Positions 1-10,139 of a stretch of 64,000 bases of DNA are shown one piece after another. This stretch comes from Lolium rigidum. Taxonomy: Eukaryota > Streptophyta > Magnoliopsida > Poales > Poaceae. The stretch's first letter is position 1, and each line of letters begins with the position of its first letter. A program made the translations under genes and the position numbers. Location: contig NC_061511.1 of NCBI RefSeq assembly GCF_022539505.1, forward strand, positions 37,747,144 to 37,811,143, read 5' to 3'. The notes beneath the pieces were generated by a model. It was not told the origin of the DNA. It was given only the letters and a program-made list of their open reading frames with translations, and searched no databases.

Positions 1-187
1 TGTCCTTGTCGGCATAGTGGCCGACCTTGAGCCCAGGGGCAGGGCTCAGCGGAGGACAAGCCGGTGGGAGCGGGTAGGGCACGCTGGGATTCGGGGGTGG
101 AAAGCCGTAGCCGGCGTAGATTGAGAATTCGCCGGACACGGCGCCGAGCAAGGACGCAAGCACGGCGAGAAGGGCAAGCTTGGCCAT
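1..187 (-). CDS. Class III peroxidase copy A, exon 1, cut by the window edge
   Basis: Reading leftward from the ATG at 187, the first 62 codons encode a secreted plant peroxidase start. There is a hydrophobic signal peptide (residues 1-19, [19 protein letters not shown]), a short EFSIYAGYGF segment, a proline-rich stretch with one extra cysteine (PPACPPL), and the beginning of the mature enzyme (LKVGHYADKD). The frame is open to the window edge, so the truncation belongs to the window and not to the gene. It differs from copies B and C at several residues (Gly19 for Cys, Ser for Pro after EF, His for Tyr in GHYAD), so it is the most diverged of the three. Class III peroxidases are haem enzymes of the wall and apoplast that use H2O2 to oxidise phenolics. 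The catalytic residues lie outside the window. Confidence 0.9.
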   Translation of the reverse strand, partial: MAKLALLAVLASLLGAVSGEFSIYAGYGFPPPNPSVPYPLPPACPPLSPAPGLKVGHYADKD

Positions 188-268
188 CTTCCTACCTAGC
201 TTCCTGCTCGGGTCTTGTGTTTTGCTCGAGAGAAGATGGGATGGAGTAAACTTGCTGTTTTGCATGTG

Positions 269-276
269 TATTTATA
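269..276 (-). promoter_or_regulatory. TATA box of peroxidase A
   Basis: TATAAATA on the minus strand, 82 bp upstream of the ATG at 187. The same box stands at about the same distance upstream of copies B (10055-10062) and C (58492-58499), embedded in a conserved segment containing GGCTATAAATACACATGC in B and C. From here to about 502 is peroxidase upstream sequence homologous to 9851-10050 but noticeably diverged from it. Confidence 0.75.
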
Positions 277-502
277 GCCGTAACCCGTGTGTACTTTTGC
301 AGCGGATTCTTGTTGGCAAGTCAACTGGCCAGCCGTGATCTGTTGCGAGCACACACAAACACACAGGTTGATGAGCGTGCATCGCGGCGCGCCAGCTTTA
401 TTGCTCCTCCCTTATGCATACTGCGGCTACGTGGCCATGATCGATTTGCGTACATGCCCTGGTTTGACACTCGACCTCGAATATTACAAAAGGGTGCTGT
501 GC

Positions 503-1600
503 ATGGAACCTATACATGTGCAACTAACTAGTTAACCAACGGCTGGTAAATTTACGAGATGAAGAATCGGGAACTAACTACCTGTTGGCTGTTGCCGCCA
601 ACACACGATGCTGTTGCACGCCAATCCGCCGCCGCCTCCACAGGGCGTCCCCGCCGCCGGCACAGTATGTCGCCACACGCCAATCCGCCGTCCGTTCCAT
701 CACCATCCAGCGCCCCGACCTACCATGCCTCCATCCAGCGTCGCGACAGTTGACGCCATGGCGACCACTCGTAGCTTTCCCAAGCCACCACTACGTCCTC
801 GTCACATTCATTTCTCCCCCAAGTTTGATAGGTCATCGGCGTATGAAGGATCCATCGCCGTTATTCATGCTACTCTTCTATGGGCCCACCGGGCAGTGAC
901 TAAGGGTGCTTGGCTCGTGAGCTAGCCCGAGCCACACCGAGTTTCTATGAAGCCCGAGGCAAAGCTCATTTTTCAGACTCGACAGCCCAGCGAGCCAGCC
1001 CAAACCGAGCTGACAAACGACGAGCCAAAACATGACTTGGACCAAGTTAGCTCGTGTCCAGCCTTAGCCCTTGGCCCGACTTCTCCTGGTGCTGCCGTAT
1101 GAGGCAGCAGCGGTGTGATGGCCACGACAAACCCACGAAATTAGCTTTCCCCCCATGGAGCACACATCGACATTTTTCTCCTTGCTGCTCCTTGGCACGT
1201 GGACAAAAGTGACAGTGGGGATACCGGACGGCCAGATCGGAGCGCGGAGACCAGCACGACTACACTCCCTCGGCCACGCTCAACATGGCATGGCGTGGAG
1301 ATCCGGGGGAGGGACTGGAGGAGGAGCAACAACAGTGGTGTACGGCAGGGGCGAAGCCAGAATAAATGGTCACTAGTGTCAAAACAACAAACAACACAAG
1401 CTTACAACTATTTTTAATGGTGTCATTTTTTGCTTATGCACTACAACTATAAGAAAATGTGTCCTGGGGGCGTCGGTGTCAATTGACACCGGTGCTTACA
1501 CTGTAGATCCGCCCTGGTATACGGACGAAAGAGATGCCAATAATATGGAGAAACTACCGTTGAGGATTTTTCGCAGCACGTTTGTTTTCCATGGAGTCGT
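503..1600. other. Non-coding peroxidase-upstream flank (left copy)
   Basis: About 1.1 kb between the peroxidase A promoter and CACTA-1, with a near-identical inverted copy at 8153-9250. Open frames here (for example 585-899) appear in both copies but have no recognisable domain or codon structure, so I do not call a gene. It contains a perfect 18-bp palindrome at 1474-1491. Confidence 0.7.
1474..1491. repeat. Perfect 18-bp palindrome (left copy)
   Basis: CGGTGTCAATTGACACCG reads identically on both strands. A second copy lies at 8262-8279 in the other arm. It sits between AT-rich sequence and GTAGATCCGCCCTGGTATA. A protein-binding dyad or a relic of a small element are both possible. Function is unknown. 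Confidence 0.8.
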
Positions 1601-1632
1601 CACTACAGGAAACAGCATCTTTACCGGGTACC
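1601..1632. repeat. CACTA-1 terminal inverted repeat, left
   Basis: It starts with CACTA and matches the reverse complement of 8121-8152 with one mismatch at position 8 (CACTACAG against CACTACAT). The TTTACCGGG and TTTGCCGG subterminal repeats begin immediately inside. Confidence 0.85.
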
Positions 1633-2790
1633 AAAAATACCCGGCGAAAGGCTAAAAACACCCGGCGAAGAATTCGCCGTGTATTACCCTCGGCGAAGAC
1701 GACACGGCGAAGACATGGCCGGCGAAGAATCTTCGCCGGGTGTATTTTCTCGGATACACGGCAAAGCCTCTTTGCCGGGTGTCGGAAGAAGGCACACGGC
1801 AGAGAAAAGTGAAACTCCGTTTGCAGCCAGCCTAACTGCGCGTTTTCTTCGCCGTGTGCTTGTTCCTACCATACAACAAAGAGTATGGAAGGGCCACATC
1901 ATCGTTTTCTCTTTGCCGAGTCCCGTGGAAACGCACACACGGCAAAGACCAAAAAAACCACGTCACCGTTTTTGTCTTCGCCGGGTGTTTTTTATAAGCT
2001 ACACGGCAAACAAGAAAGGAAGCCACGTCATTGCTATTTGTTTGCCGGGTGTTACCTGCTACTACACACGGCAAATTACCATGGGAAGGCTACGTCAAGC
2101 CCTCTTCGCTGGGTACCGTGGCCTGGGAGACACGGCAAATGTATCTCCACCGGGTGTTTTTCCCTGGGACGCACGGCAAAGGTATCTTCGCCGGGTGTTT
2201 TTTCCTGAGATACCCGGCAAAAAGGACTGGGAGCACAACGGCATTGCCCCTGTTTTCTCTCATATTCCTGCGTTTCACACACAAATATGCATATAATGTG
2301 TAACTAGCAACATGTTGAACTCCAATACCAACGGTTGACATATAGAAGTACATCGATACTATAAATATCACGAATAACACACATAAAGTAGAGGTTGACA
2401 TATCTAACGAACACCATACAAGTTCACTAATCCTCAAACGTGACAAACAAGTCCCCAAACGAGCAGACGATCATAAACTACAAGACCACACTATGATCCT
2501 CAATCAACAAACGAGTACAAATCCATCATGGGGTCCTCGACTCTGCGATCAACACATGCAAGTCCACATTGACCTAGGAGTCCTCGATGAAATCCTACAA
2601 ATTCGAAAGCACGGAAGAGTAAGGTTTACTGTAGAAAACTAGTTGACAAGGATAATCGACATACACAAAAGGTAACAAATGGGCATGTTGAGTTAACAAG
2701 CACAAAATGGAATACTTTTGGGTATCTATGGATATAGTTAAAGATAGTGCTAGGCGTAATTTCTGCAAGCAAGATAAGGAGAAGAGCATG

Positions 2791-4211
2791 AGAACTCACA
2801 AAGTTGCCTCCTTAGGCTGTGAAGGTCAGGATTGGCCGGCGGAGGCATGCTCGTACTACCAGCTGGGGTCACAGGGCTTGCTTCCGACTGGTGCGACGGG
2901 TTGTGAGAACCAGCCGATGGGATCCCCTGCAAGCATGGTAAAGGAGTATGCATGCATGAGAAGGTGCATGACACAAATAAAATGCCCTAGAACGAAAAAG
3001 AGGCAAAACAACTTACAAATGGCCCAGAAAGAGGAGGGAGAGGTGGGAGAGGAGGAAGAGGAGGTGCGCCGGCCATACCAGGTGCACCAGCTGCATGCAA
3101 CATCTGCAAATCCAATTCTAGAAGGTAAGGTTCACAAGCTAAAAAAAGAAGACATCGACCATGGTATTATGTGTTTCAAGCAAGAACTTACCGCAAATAG
3201 CTGGTCATAAGAAGCAAACCTCTCGTCGTGGCTTTGCAGCGTCGCCTTCACTTCCGCAAGTTCTCTCTCGGCCTCCTCGGCACGACGGCGCTCTTCATCC
3301 CACTTAGCCTACATCGTAATGTCATCATCATCATTAGAATGCAAAACATTTAAGCAATTTGTGAAGGAATTTCTGAACGGGCCCATGAAGAACATACCTG
3401 CATCTCGTTGAACATGACTACTGAAGGCTTAATACGGGTCTCTATACCAGGCTTTCCGCTTGTCCTGGAAGCACGGAGTTGGGACAAAGAAGGCGTGCTA
3501 CTGGTGTCGACGGAACCATCCGCAATGTATAATCAACCATTCTTCATGCCTTCTCCCACAAGCATAGCAACCTCGGCATCGATGGGCTCCTTGTACGGGT
3601 CAGCGTCCTTACCCTTCACCTGCTTGAACTTGTCGCAGTACGCTATGCGTTTATTGTTGAAGTTCTCGTTGAGCCACGGCGACTCCCCCTCCTTCACAAC
3701 CTTCTTCATCCGGGACTGACATAAAATATCAAATTCATGGACATCTTCACCCTTCTCCTTTCTCTGCAAAAGAAAACATTAAGAACAATGAAGGCAACAC
3801 TCGCGCATAAAGAATAACAATGTGAGAACAAATAGTGGATGCATTTGCTCACCTGTTTTTCCACATAGGCACCAACGGCGAGGGGCCCCTGACGGTGTAC
3901 TCCACCTACCAAGAGGCGACGCCTTCTCTGCGCATCACGGTGACTTGCCAGGAACGCCGGGCTTACCCAACCATCCACTATCCGGGCATAGCACGCTTTC
4001 TTGGAGGCGCACCATTGAGGAGGCACCTGTGTACACATGATACAAAATATATGGAATTGACACCAACTTGCGGTCATGAAGTAAATAAGAAGCAAGTATA
4101 CTAACCAAATTGTATTGCTCGCGTGTCATAAGCCTTAGCCGTGCATTGGACTTCGGAAGTGGAATCCTCTTCACTTGCGCGTACCGATTGATCACACATC
4201 TCACACGCGCC
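2791..4211 (-). pseudogene. CACTA TnpA-type accessory gene, 3' exons, inverted copy
   Basis: On the minus strand this holds the later exons of the TnpA-like gene found complete at 4539-6990. From high to low coordinates they are: an exon ending at the boundary GTGAGATGTGTGATCAA; an exon encoding PPQWCASKKACYARIV then RDAQRRRRLLVGG; one with FDILCQSRMKKVVKEGESPW; a coiled-coil exon (AERELAEVKATLQSH); and a proline-rich C-terminal exon. These fit the plant Transposase_24 (Ptta/En/Spm) family. The frame after GEGMKNG hits TGA, as in the other copies. The first exons are absent; they would lie beyond the LTR remnant and gap at 4212-4327. Confidence 0.75.
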
Positions 4212-4227
4212 GATGAGCCACAAGTAT
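4212..4227 (-). mobile_element. 16-bp remnant of an LTR end at the gap edge
   Basis: On the minus strand this reads ATACTTGTGGCTCATC followed by GGCGC and then TnpA sequence. The solo LTR in CACTA-2 ends ATACTTGTGGGTCATCA followed by the same GGCGC target duplication at the same TnpA position (27140-27144). The remnant has one substitution and one missing base relative to that end. The rest of the LTR presumably lies in the adjacent gap. Confidence 0.8.
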
Positions 4228-4327
4228 NNNNNNNNNNNNNNNNNNNNNNNNNNNNNNNNNNNNNNNNNNNNNNNNNNNNNNNNNNNNNNNNNNNNNNNNN
4301 NNNNNNNNNNNNNNNNNNNNNNNNNNN
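4228..4327. other. Assembly gap (100 N)
   Basis: Exactly 100 N, the usual placeholder for a gap of unknown size. It falls at the turning point of palindrome 1, between an LTR fragment (left) and CACTA intergenic sequence equal to 24366 onward (right), so the join between the two contigs is not supported by sequence. Confidence 0.98.
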
Positions 4328-4538
4328 TGTTAGCCTTATTTGTACCAACAACTCTATGTACTTGTGCTTGTAAGCTAAGCATTATTTGTAGTAATGGTGA
4401 TTTGTATGTACCCGTGATTGTAAACTTGTCCTATTTGTAGCATTCTAGTGGTTTCTTTTATTATTATCATCTATTTACATCATTTTGTATCTTGTGTACT
4501 AATGAAGATACTTGTTTGTCATTGCAGGTGATTGAAAC

Positions 4539-6990
4539 ATGGTAGGAAGAGTGGGACGAGGAGGTGGCATTCAAGAACAAGTGTCAGATTTTTCAAAGAC
4601 AAGAAAAAGAAGGATGAGGATCCTTCAGGCGCTTCTTCGAGGCCCCCCGCCAGGAGTAGCGGGGAGGGCTGCTCGCCTCCAGATGCGTGCACGACGACTT
4701 CGTAGTCCCTCCCCCCCCCCCCCCCCCACAGGTTCAGGAGGAGGAGGAGGAGGAGGGGGAGGAGGAGGACCAGCCTTTTTCTCACCACTTTTTACGGCAG
4801 TCCCTACATGATGGGGATGAGGATGAGGATGAGGTAGAGGATGCTGAGGAGGAGGTGGAGATGGAGGTAGAGGACGCGCCGGGAGGGGTGGAGGGGGGCG
4901 AGGAGGTGGATGGATATGTGGAGGGGGAGCTTGCTGAGGAGCTTTGGACAGGGGAAGGAGCTAGCTGTCTTGTCGCCGCCGCTGCCGGAGGGTAGGAAGG
5001 TGTACTTGCGTGGGAATGCGAAACTCCCCGCTCGACCATATGCGCAGAAGCATATCCAGCTCGAGCCCAAAGGAAAAAAGTAAGTGGCTCTCTCTTGGCT
5101 TTTCATTGTGCAACATATTTTATCTTTGTCTTTCAATTTGTGCAACATATTGATCTTGTCTTTCTACTTTTGTAGGTGCCTTATACACGTTGGTTCTGTG
5201 CGGCCCTCACGTCTTCCAAGTGGCATCCTTGGATGTCTTATTAGGGAGCACTACCCTGGCCTGGTGAAGTTGCCTGACGGTACGTGTGAGCCCGCTTGGA
5301 CCTACAACCACTACAAGTTCGCAAAGGATAATTCCAAGTACCCCAACGTCGCTAGTCGAGTGGTGAATGAGTTTTGGGTAAGCTTCTTTGACACCTTATT
5401 AGTCAATACTTAGATGTAGCACTACCAGTTGCCTACTAATGACTTTATCCTTTTACCACATCTTTGTAGGAGTTTTTCACTCCAGTACATGCAAAGAGAA
5501 TGAATGCTGCCACGTGGTGGGTAATCTTTTACGCAAGCTTATCCCGGAAATGTACTACGAGGCGCGTGTGAGATGTGTGATCAACTGGTACGCGCAAGTG
5601 AAGAGGATTCCACTTCCGAAGTCCAATGCACGGCTAAGGCTTATGACACGCGAGCAATACAATTTGGTTAGTATACTTGCTTCTTATTTACTTCATGACC
5701 GCAAGTTGGTGTCAATTCCATATATTTTGTATCATGTGTACATAGGTGCCTCCTCAATGGTGCGCCTCCAAGAAAGCGTGCTATGCGCAGATAGTGAATG
5801 ATTGGGCAAGCCCGGCGTTCCTGGCAAGTCACCGTGATGCGCAGAGAAGGCGTCGCCTCTTGGTAGGTGGAGTACACCGTCAGGGGCCCCTCGCCTTTGG
5901 TGCCTATGTGGAAAAACAGGTGAGCAAATGCATCCACTATTTGTTCTCACATTGTTATTCTTTATGTGCGAGTGTTGCCTTCATTGTTCTTAATGTTTTC
6001 TTTTGCAGAGAAAGGAGAAGGGTGAAGATGTCAATGAATTTGATATTTTATGTCAGTCCCGGATGAAGAAGGTTGCGAAGGAGGGGGAGTCGCCGTGGCT
6101 CAACGAGAACTTCAACAATAAACGCATAGCGTACTGCGACAAGTTCAAGCAGGTGAAGGGTAAGGACGCTGACCCGTACAAGGAGCCCATCGATGCTGAG
6201 GTTGCTATGCTCGCGGGAGAAGGCATGAAGAATGGTTGATTATACATTGCGGATGGATCCGTCGACACCAGTAGCACGCCTTCTTTGTCCCAACTCCGTG
6301 CTACCAGGACAAGCGGAAAGCCTGGTATAGAGACCCGTATTAAGCCTTCAGTAGTCATGTTCAACGAGATGCATGTATGTTCTTCACGGGCCCGTTCAGA
6401 AATTGCTTCACAAATTGCTTAAATGTTTTGCATTCTAATGATGATGATGACATTACGACGTAGGCTAAGTGGGATGAAGAGCGCCATCGTGCCGAGGAGG
6501 CCGAGAGAGAACTTGCGGAAGTGAAGGCGACGCTGCAAAGCCACAACGAGAGGTTTGCTTCTTATGACCAGCTATTTGCGGTAAGTTCTTGCTTGAAACA
6601 CATAATACCATGGTCGATGTCTTCTTTTTTTAGCTTGTGAACCTTACCTTCTAGAATTGGATTTGCAGATGTTGCGTGCAGCTGGTGCACCTGGTATGGC
6701 CGTCGCACCTCCTCTTCCTCCTCTCCCACCTCTCCCTCCTCTTTCTGGGCCATTTGTAAGTTGTTTTGCCTCTTTTTCGTTCTAGGGCATTTTATTTGTG
6801 TCTTGCACCTTCTCATGCATGCATACTCCTTTACCATGCTTGCAGGGGATCCCATCGGCTGGTTCTCACAACCCGTCGCACCAGTCGGATGCAAGCCCTG
6901 TGACCCCAGCTGGTAGTACGAGCATGCCTCCGCCGGCCAATCCTGACCTTCACAGCCTAAGGAGGCAACTTCTCCTTATCTTGCTTGCAG
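4539..6990 (+). pseudogene. CACTA TnpA-type accessory gene (copy without LTR insertion)
   Basis: A multi-exon gene of the plant Transposase_24 type, which in CACTA elements encodes the protein that binds subterminal repeats. ATG at 4539 (MVGRVGRGGG). Exon 1 carries a long acidic tract of GAG codons. An intron follows from about 5083 to TTTTGTAG at 5176. The next exons encode the HVGSVRPSRLPSGI region, then CVINWYAQVKRIPLPKS, CASKKACYAQIVNDW, then (from 6009) RKEKGEDVNEF to GEGMKNG, a coiled coil (AEEAERELAEVKATLQ), and proline-rich C-terminal exons. Introns begin GT and end AG. Breaks: a 17-C run at 4711-4727 shifts the frame in exon 1 relative to the acidic tract, and TGA at 6237-6239 interrupts GEGMKNG/LYIADGS. 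That TGA is present in all three copies here. This copy keeps the uninterrupted site of the LTR insertion (GGCGC once, 5561-5565). Confidence 0.75.
4711..4727. repeat. 17-nt C homopolymer in TnpA exon 1
   Basis: Seventeen consecutive C residues just before ACAGGTTCAGGAGG. The equivalent place in CACTA-2 (near 24760) reads CCCTCCACCCCACAGG. Either a real homopolymer expansion or a sequencing artefact. It changes the reading frame. Confidence 0.9.
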
Positions 6991-8120
6991 AAATTACGCC
7001 TAGCACTATCTTTAACTATATCCATAGATACCCAAAACTATTCCATTTTGTGCTTGTTAACTAAACATGCCCATTTGTTACCTCGTGTGTATGTCGATTA
7101 TCCTTGTCAACTAGTTTTCTACAGTAAACCTTACTCTTCCGTGCTTTCGAATTTGTAGGATTTCATTGAGGACTCCTAGGTCGATGTGGACTTGCATGTG
7201 TTGATCGCAGAGTCGAGGACCCCATGATGGATTTGTACTCGTTTGTTGATTGAGGATCATAGTGTGGTCTTGTAGTTTATGATCGTCTGCTCGTTTGGGG
7301 ACTTGTTTGTCACGTTTGAGGATTGGTGAACTTGTATGGTGTTCGTTAGATATGTCAATCTCTACTTTATGTGTGTTATTCGTGATATTTATAGTATCGA
7401 TGTACTTCTATATGTCAACCGTTGGTATTGGAGTTCAACATGTTGCTAGTTACACATTATATGCATATTTGTGTGTGAAATGCAGGAATATGAGAGAAAA
7501 CAGGGGCAATGCCGTTGTGCTCCCAGTCCTCTTTGCCGGGTATCTCAGGAAAAAACACCCGGCGAAGATACCTTTGCCGTGCGTCCCAGGGAAAAACACC
7601 CGGTGGAGATACATTTGCCGTGTCTCCCAGGCCACGGTACCCAGCGAAGAGGGCTTGACGTAGCCTTCCCATGGGACTTTGCCGTGTGTAGTAGCAGGTA
7701 ACACCCGACAAACAAATAGCAATGACGTGGCTTCCTTTCTTGTTTGCCGTGTAGTTTATAAAAAACACCCGGCAAAGACAAAAACGGTGACGTGGTTTTT
7801 TTGGTCTTTGCCGTGTGTGCGTTTCCACGGGACTCGGCAAAGAGAAAATGATGACGTGGCCCTTCCATACTCTTTGCTGTATGGTAGGAACAAGCACACG
7901 GCGAAGAAAACGCGCAGTTAGGCTGGCTGCAAACGGAGTTTCACTTTTCTCTGCCGTGTGCCTTCTTCCGACACCCGGCAAAGAGGCTTTGCCGTGTATC
8001 CGAGAAAATACACCCGGCGAAGATTCTTCGCCGGCCATGTCTTCGCCGTGTCGTCTTCGCCGAGTGTAATACATGGCGAATTCTTCGCCGGGTGTTTTTA
8101 GCCTTTCGCCGGGTATTTTT

Positions 8121-8152
8121 GGTACCCGGTAAAGATGCTGTTTCATGTAGTG
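8121..8152. repeat. CACTA-1 terminal inverted repeat, right
   Basis: It ends ...GCTGTTTCATGTAGTG at 8152, the reverse complement of the left terminus with one mismatch. It is followed by ACGACTCCATGG, the inverted form of the CCATGGAGTCGT that precedes 1601. Confidence 0.85.
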
Positions 8153-9250
8153 ACGACTCCATGGAAAACAAACGTGCTGCGAAAAATCCTCAACGGTAGT
8201 TTCTCCATATTATTGGCATCTCTTTCGTCCGTATACCAGGGCGGATCTACAGTGTAAGCACCGGTGTCAATTGACACCGACGCCCCCAGGACACATTTTC
8301 TTATAGTTGTAGTGCATAAGCAAAAAATGACACCATTAAAAATAGTTGTAAGCTTGTGTTGTTTGTTGTTTTGACACCAGTGACCATTTATTCTGGCTTC
8401 GCCCCTGCCGTACACCACCGTTGTTGCTCCTCCTCCAGTCCCTCCCCCGGATCTCCACGCCATGCCATGTTGAGCGCGGCCGAGGGAGTGTAGTCGTGCT
8501 GGTCTCCGCGCTGCGATCTGGCCATCCGGTATCCCCACTGTCACTTTAGTCCACGTGCCAAGGAGCAGCAAGGAGAAAAATGTCGATGTGTGCTCCATGG
8601 GGGGAAAGCTAATTTCGTGGGTTTGTCGTGGCCATCACACCGCTGCTGCCTCATACGGCAGCACCAGGAGAAGTCGGGCCAAGGGCTAAGGCTGGACACG
8701 AGCTAACTTGGTCCAAGTCATGTTTTGGCTCGTCGTTTGTCAGCTCGGTTTGGGCTGGCTCGCTGGGCTGTCGAGTCTGAAAAATGAGCTTTGCCTCGGG
8801 CTTCATAGAAACTCGGTGTGGCTCGGGCTAGCTCACGAGCCAAGCACCCTTAGTCACTGCCCGGTGGGCCCATAGAAGAGTAGCATGAATAACGGCGATG
8901 GATCCTTCATACGCCGATGACCTATCAAACTTGGGGGAGAAATGAATGTGACGAGGACGTAGTGGTGGCTTGGGAAAGCTACGAGTGGTCGCCATGGCGT
9001 CAACTGTCGCGACGCTGGATGGAGGCATGGTAGGTCGGGGCGCTGGATGGTGATGGAACGGACGGCGGATTGGCGTGTGGCGACATACTGTGCCGGCGGC
9101 GGGGACGCCCTGTGGAGGCGGCAGCGGATTGGCGTGCAACAGCATCGTGTGTTGGCGGCAACAGCCAACAGGTAGTTAGTTCCCGATACTTCATCTCGTA
9201 AATTTACCAGCCGTTGGTTAACTAGTTAGTTGCACATGTATAGGTTCCAT
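8153..9250. other. Non-coding flank (right copy)
   Basis: Inverted duplicate of 503-1600, including the 18-bp palindrome at 8262-8279. No gene is supported. The last 40 bp (GTTAACTAGTTAGTTGCAC and TAGGTTCCAT) also occur about 600 bp further on, at about 9818-9850 in the native peroxidase B promoter. Confidence 0.7.
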
Positions 9251-9850
9251 CAAACCGCCTGGTGATGTGACAGTTTGGGGTAGTGAGAGTGAAGTCGCGA
9301 ATGAGAGGAAGGAGAGGGGAGCGGTAAGGCTAATTATGGCGTGTGTTCCCGAATGGACGCGGCGTTTCCGTCTCCCTTCCCCACGCGTGCAGCCTTCTGG
9401 CCGTAATGGGCCTGGCTCCAAGAAAACTACCATTCCGGGCGTTCCTCCAGGGCTGTCCCAGAGGTGTTTTGAGACCCTGTTCATGCAACAACGCAGCGGC
9501 CTGCAGGCAACCAAACGGATCGAAAATTGTTGGGCCGATGCGAGCCAAGGTCCATCCAGGATACCAAACACGTCCATGCAGAGGAGATGGTGGAAGGAGC
9601 CTTGCGGTCAGCCGAGTCGGCAGTTTTCACTTGTAGAGTCTCCCTTGAAGGACTCGGATTTGACGTGCGCTGGCGACGGCGGCGTGCCGGTTTCCTTTGT
9701 TTGGACGATAATTGGGTGCATCTTCTACGTACGTCTTTTCTCTGCCCAGGAACTTCCTGTCGTAATGCACACCAACAGGTAGTTAGTTCCACATGCATGG
9801 ATGGCCGGGAAACTTGGTTAACTAGTTAGTTGCACATGTCTAGGTTCCAT
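9251..9850. other. Peroxidase B distal upstream region
   Basis: Shared in inverted form with 58737-59346 upstream of copy C and absent upstream of copy A. I recognise no gene. It holds GC-rich sequence with no clear codon structure and ends in the block CAGGTAGTTAGTTCCACATG, TAGTTAGTTGCACATG and TAGGTTCCATGCACG that all three peroxidase promoters share. Confidence 0.6.
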
Positions 9851-10054
9851 GCACGTCGAGTATAATTTGTAATACGTGTTCGAGTGTCAACGCAAGTCAT
9901 GTACGCAAATCGAACCTGGACAGGTGGTCGCATTATGCATAATGGAGGAGCAATGAAGCTGATGCCGCCGCGATGCACGCACATCAGCTTGTTTGTTTGT
10001 GCGTTCGCATGCACCACGGTTCCGCTGCAAAAGTAAGTTCACCTGTGGTACGGC

Positions 10055-10062
10055 TATAAATA
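10055..10062 (+). promoter_or_regulatory. TATA box of peroxidase B
   Basis: TATAAATA inside GGCTATAAATACACATGC, 85 bp upstream of the ATG at 10140, a normal distance for a short plant 5' leader. Identical context upstream of copy C. Confidence 0.8.
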
Positions 10063-10139
10063 CACATGCAAAACAGCAAGTTTGCTTCATCCCATCTTCT
10101 CTCGAGCAAACCCCAAGACCCGAGCAGGAAGCTAGGAAG

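Larger units (their letters stand above)
503..4211. repeat. Palindrome 1, left arm
   Basis: This segment is an inverted copy of 5561-9250. It runs from peroxidase-upstream sequence (503-1600) across the terminus of CACTA-1 (1601) and through the TnpA exons to the GGCGC at 4207-4211. The shared sequence stops abruptly at 503, where copy A promoter sequence continues here, whereas the other arm switches to unrelated sequence after 9250. Within the TnpA part this arm shares more variants with CACTA-2 (27140-28557) than with its partner arm. In the flank it matches 8153-9250. It ends with a 16-bp LTR remnant and a 100-N gap. Confidence 0.9.
1601..8152. mobile_element. CACTA-1, palindromic CACTA (En/Spm) transposon
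   Basis: The ends are CACTACAGGAAACAGC at 1601 and, on the minus strand from 8152, CACTACATGAAACAGC, continuing together into ATCTTTACCGGGTACC. Inside both ends (about 1630-2230 and 7520-8120) are dozens of direct and inverted copies of TTTGCCGTGT and CACGGCAAAG, the subterminal repeats that bind CACTA accessory protein. Both ends are the same (TnpA-side) end: the left half is an inverted duplicate of the right half, and 4328-5560 forms a unique centre with the 5' exons of TnpA. No TnpD catalytic gene is present, so the element is non-autonomous. The trinucleotides outside the ends are CGT and ACG, inverted relative to each other rather than a 3-bp direct duplication. This argues against simple insertion of the unit as it stands. 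Part may be hidden in the gap. Confidence 0.85.
5561..9250. repeat. Palindrome 1, right arm
   Basis: Inverted copy of 503-4211, covering TnpA from the GGCGC site onward, the CACTA-1 right terminus (8152) and 1.1 kb of flank (8153-9250). Relative to the left arm it lacks about 20 bp after AGGAGGCAACTT at 6972 and carries different variants in TnpA (for example CAATGAATTT against CATGAATTT contexts near 6030). It ends sharply at GGTTCCAT (9243-9250). Confidence 0.9.

Noticed and set aside
585..925. Pair of conserved small frames in the duplicated flank (also 8828-9168)
   Set aside because: Conserved only because the DNA is duplicated; several overlapping frames are equally open, with no domain.
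1679..2296. Long open frame (about 205 codons), mirrored at 7457-8146 (about 229 codons)
   Set aside because: It lies wholly in CACTA subterminal repeats. The RRVFFP/TAKT-type peptide repeats reflect the DNA motif, with no protein-like composition and no start context.
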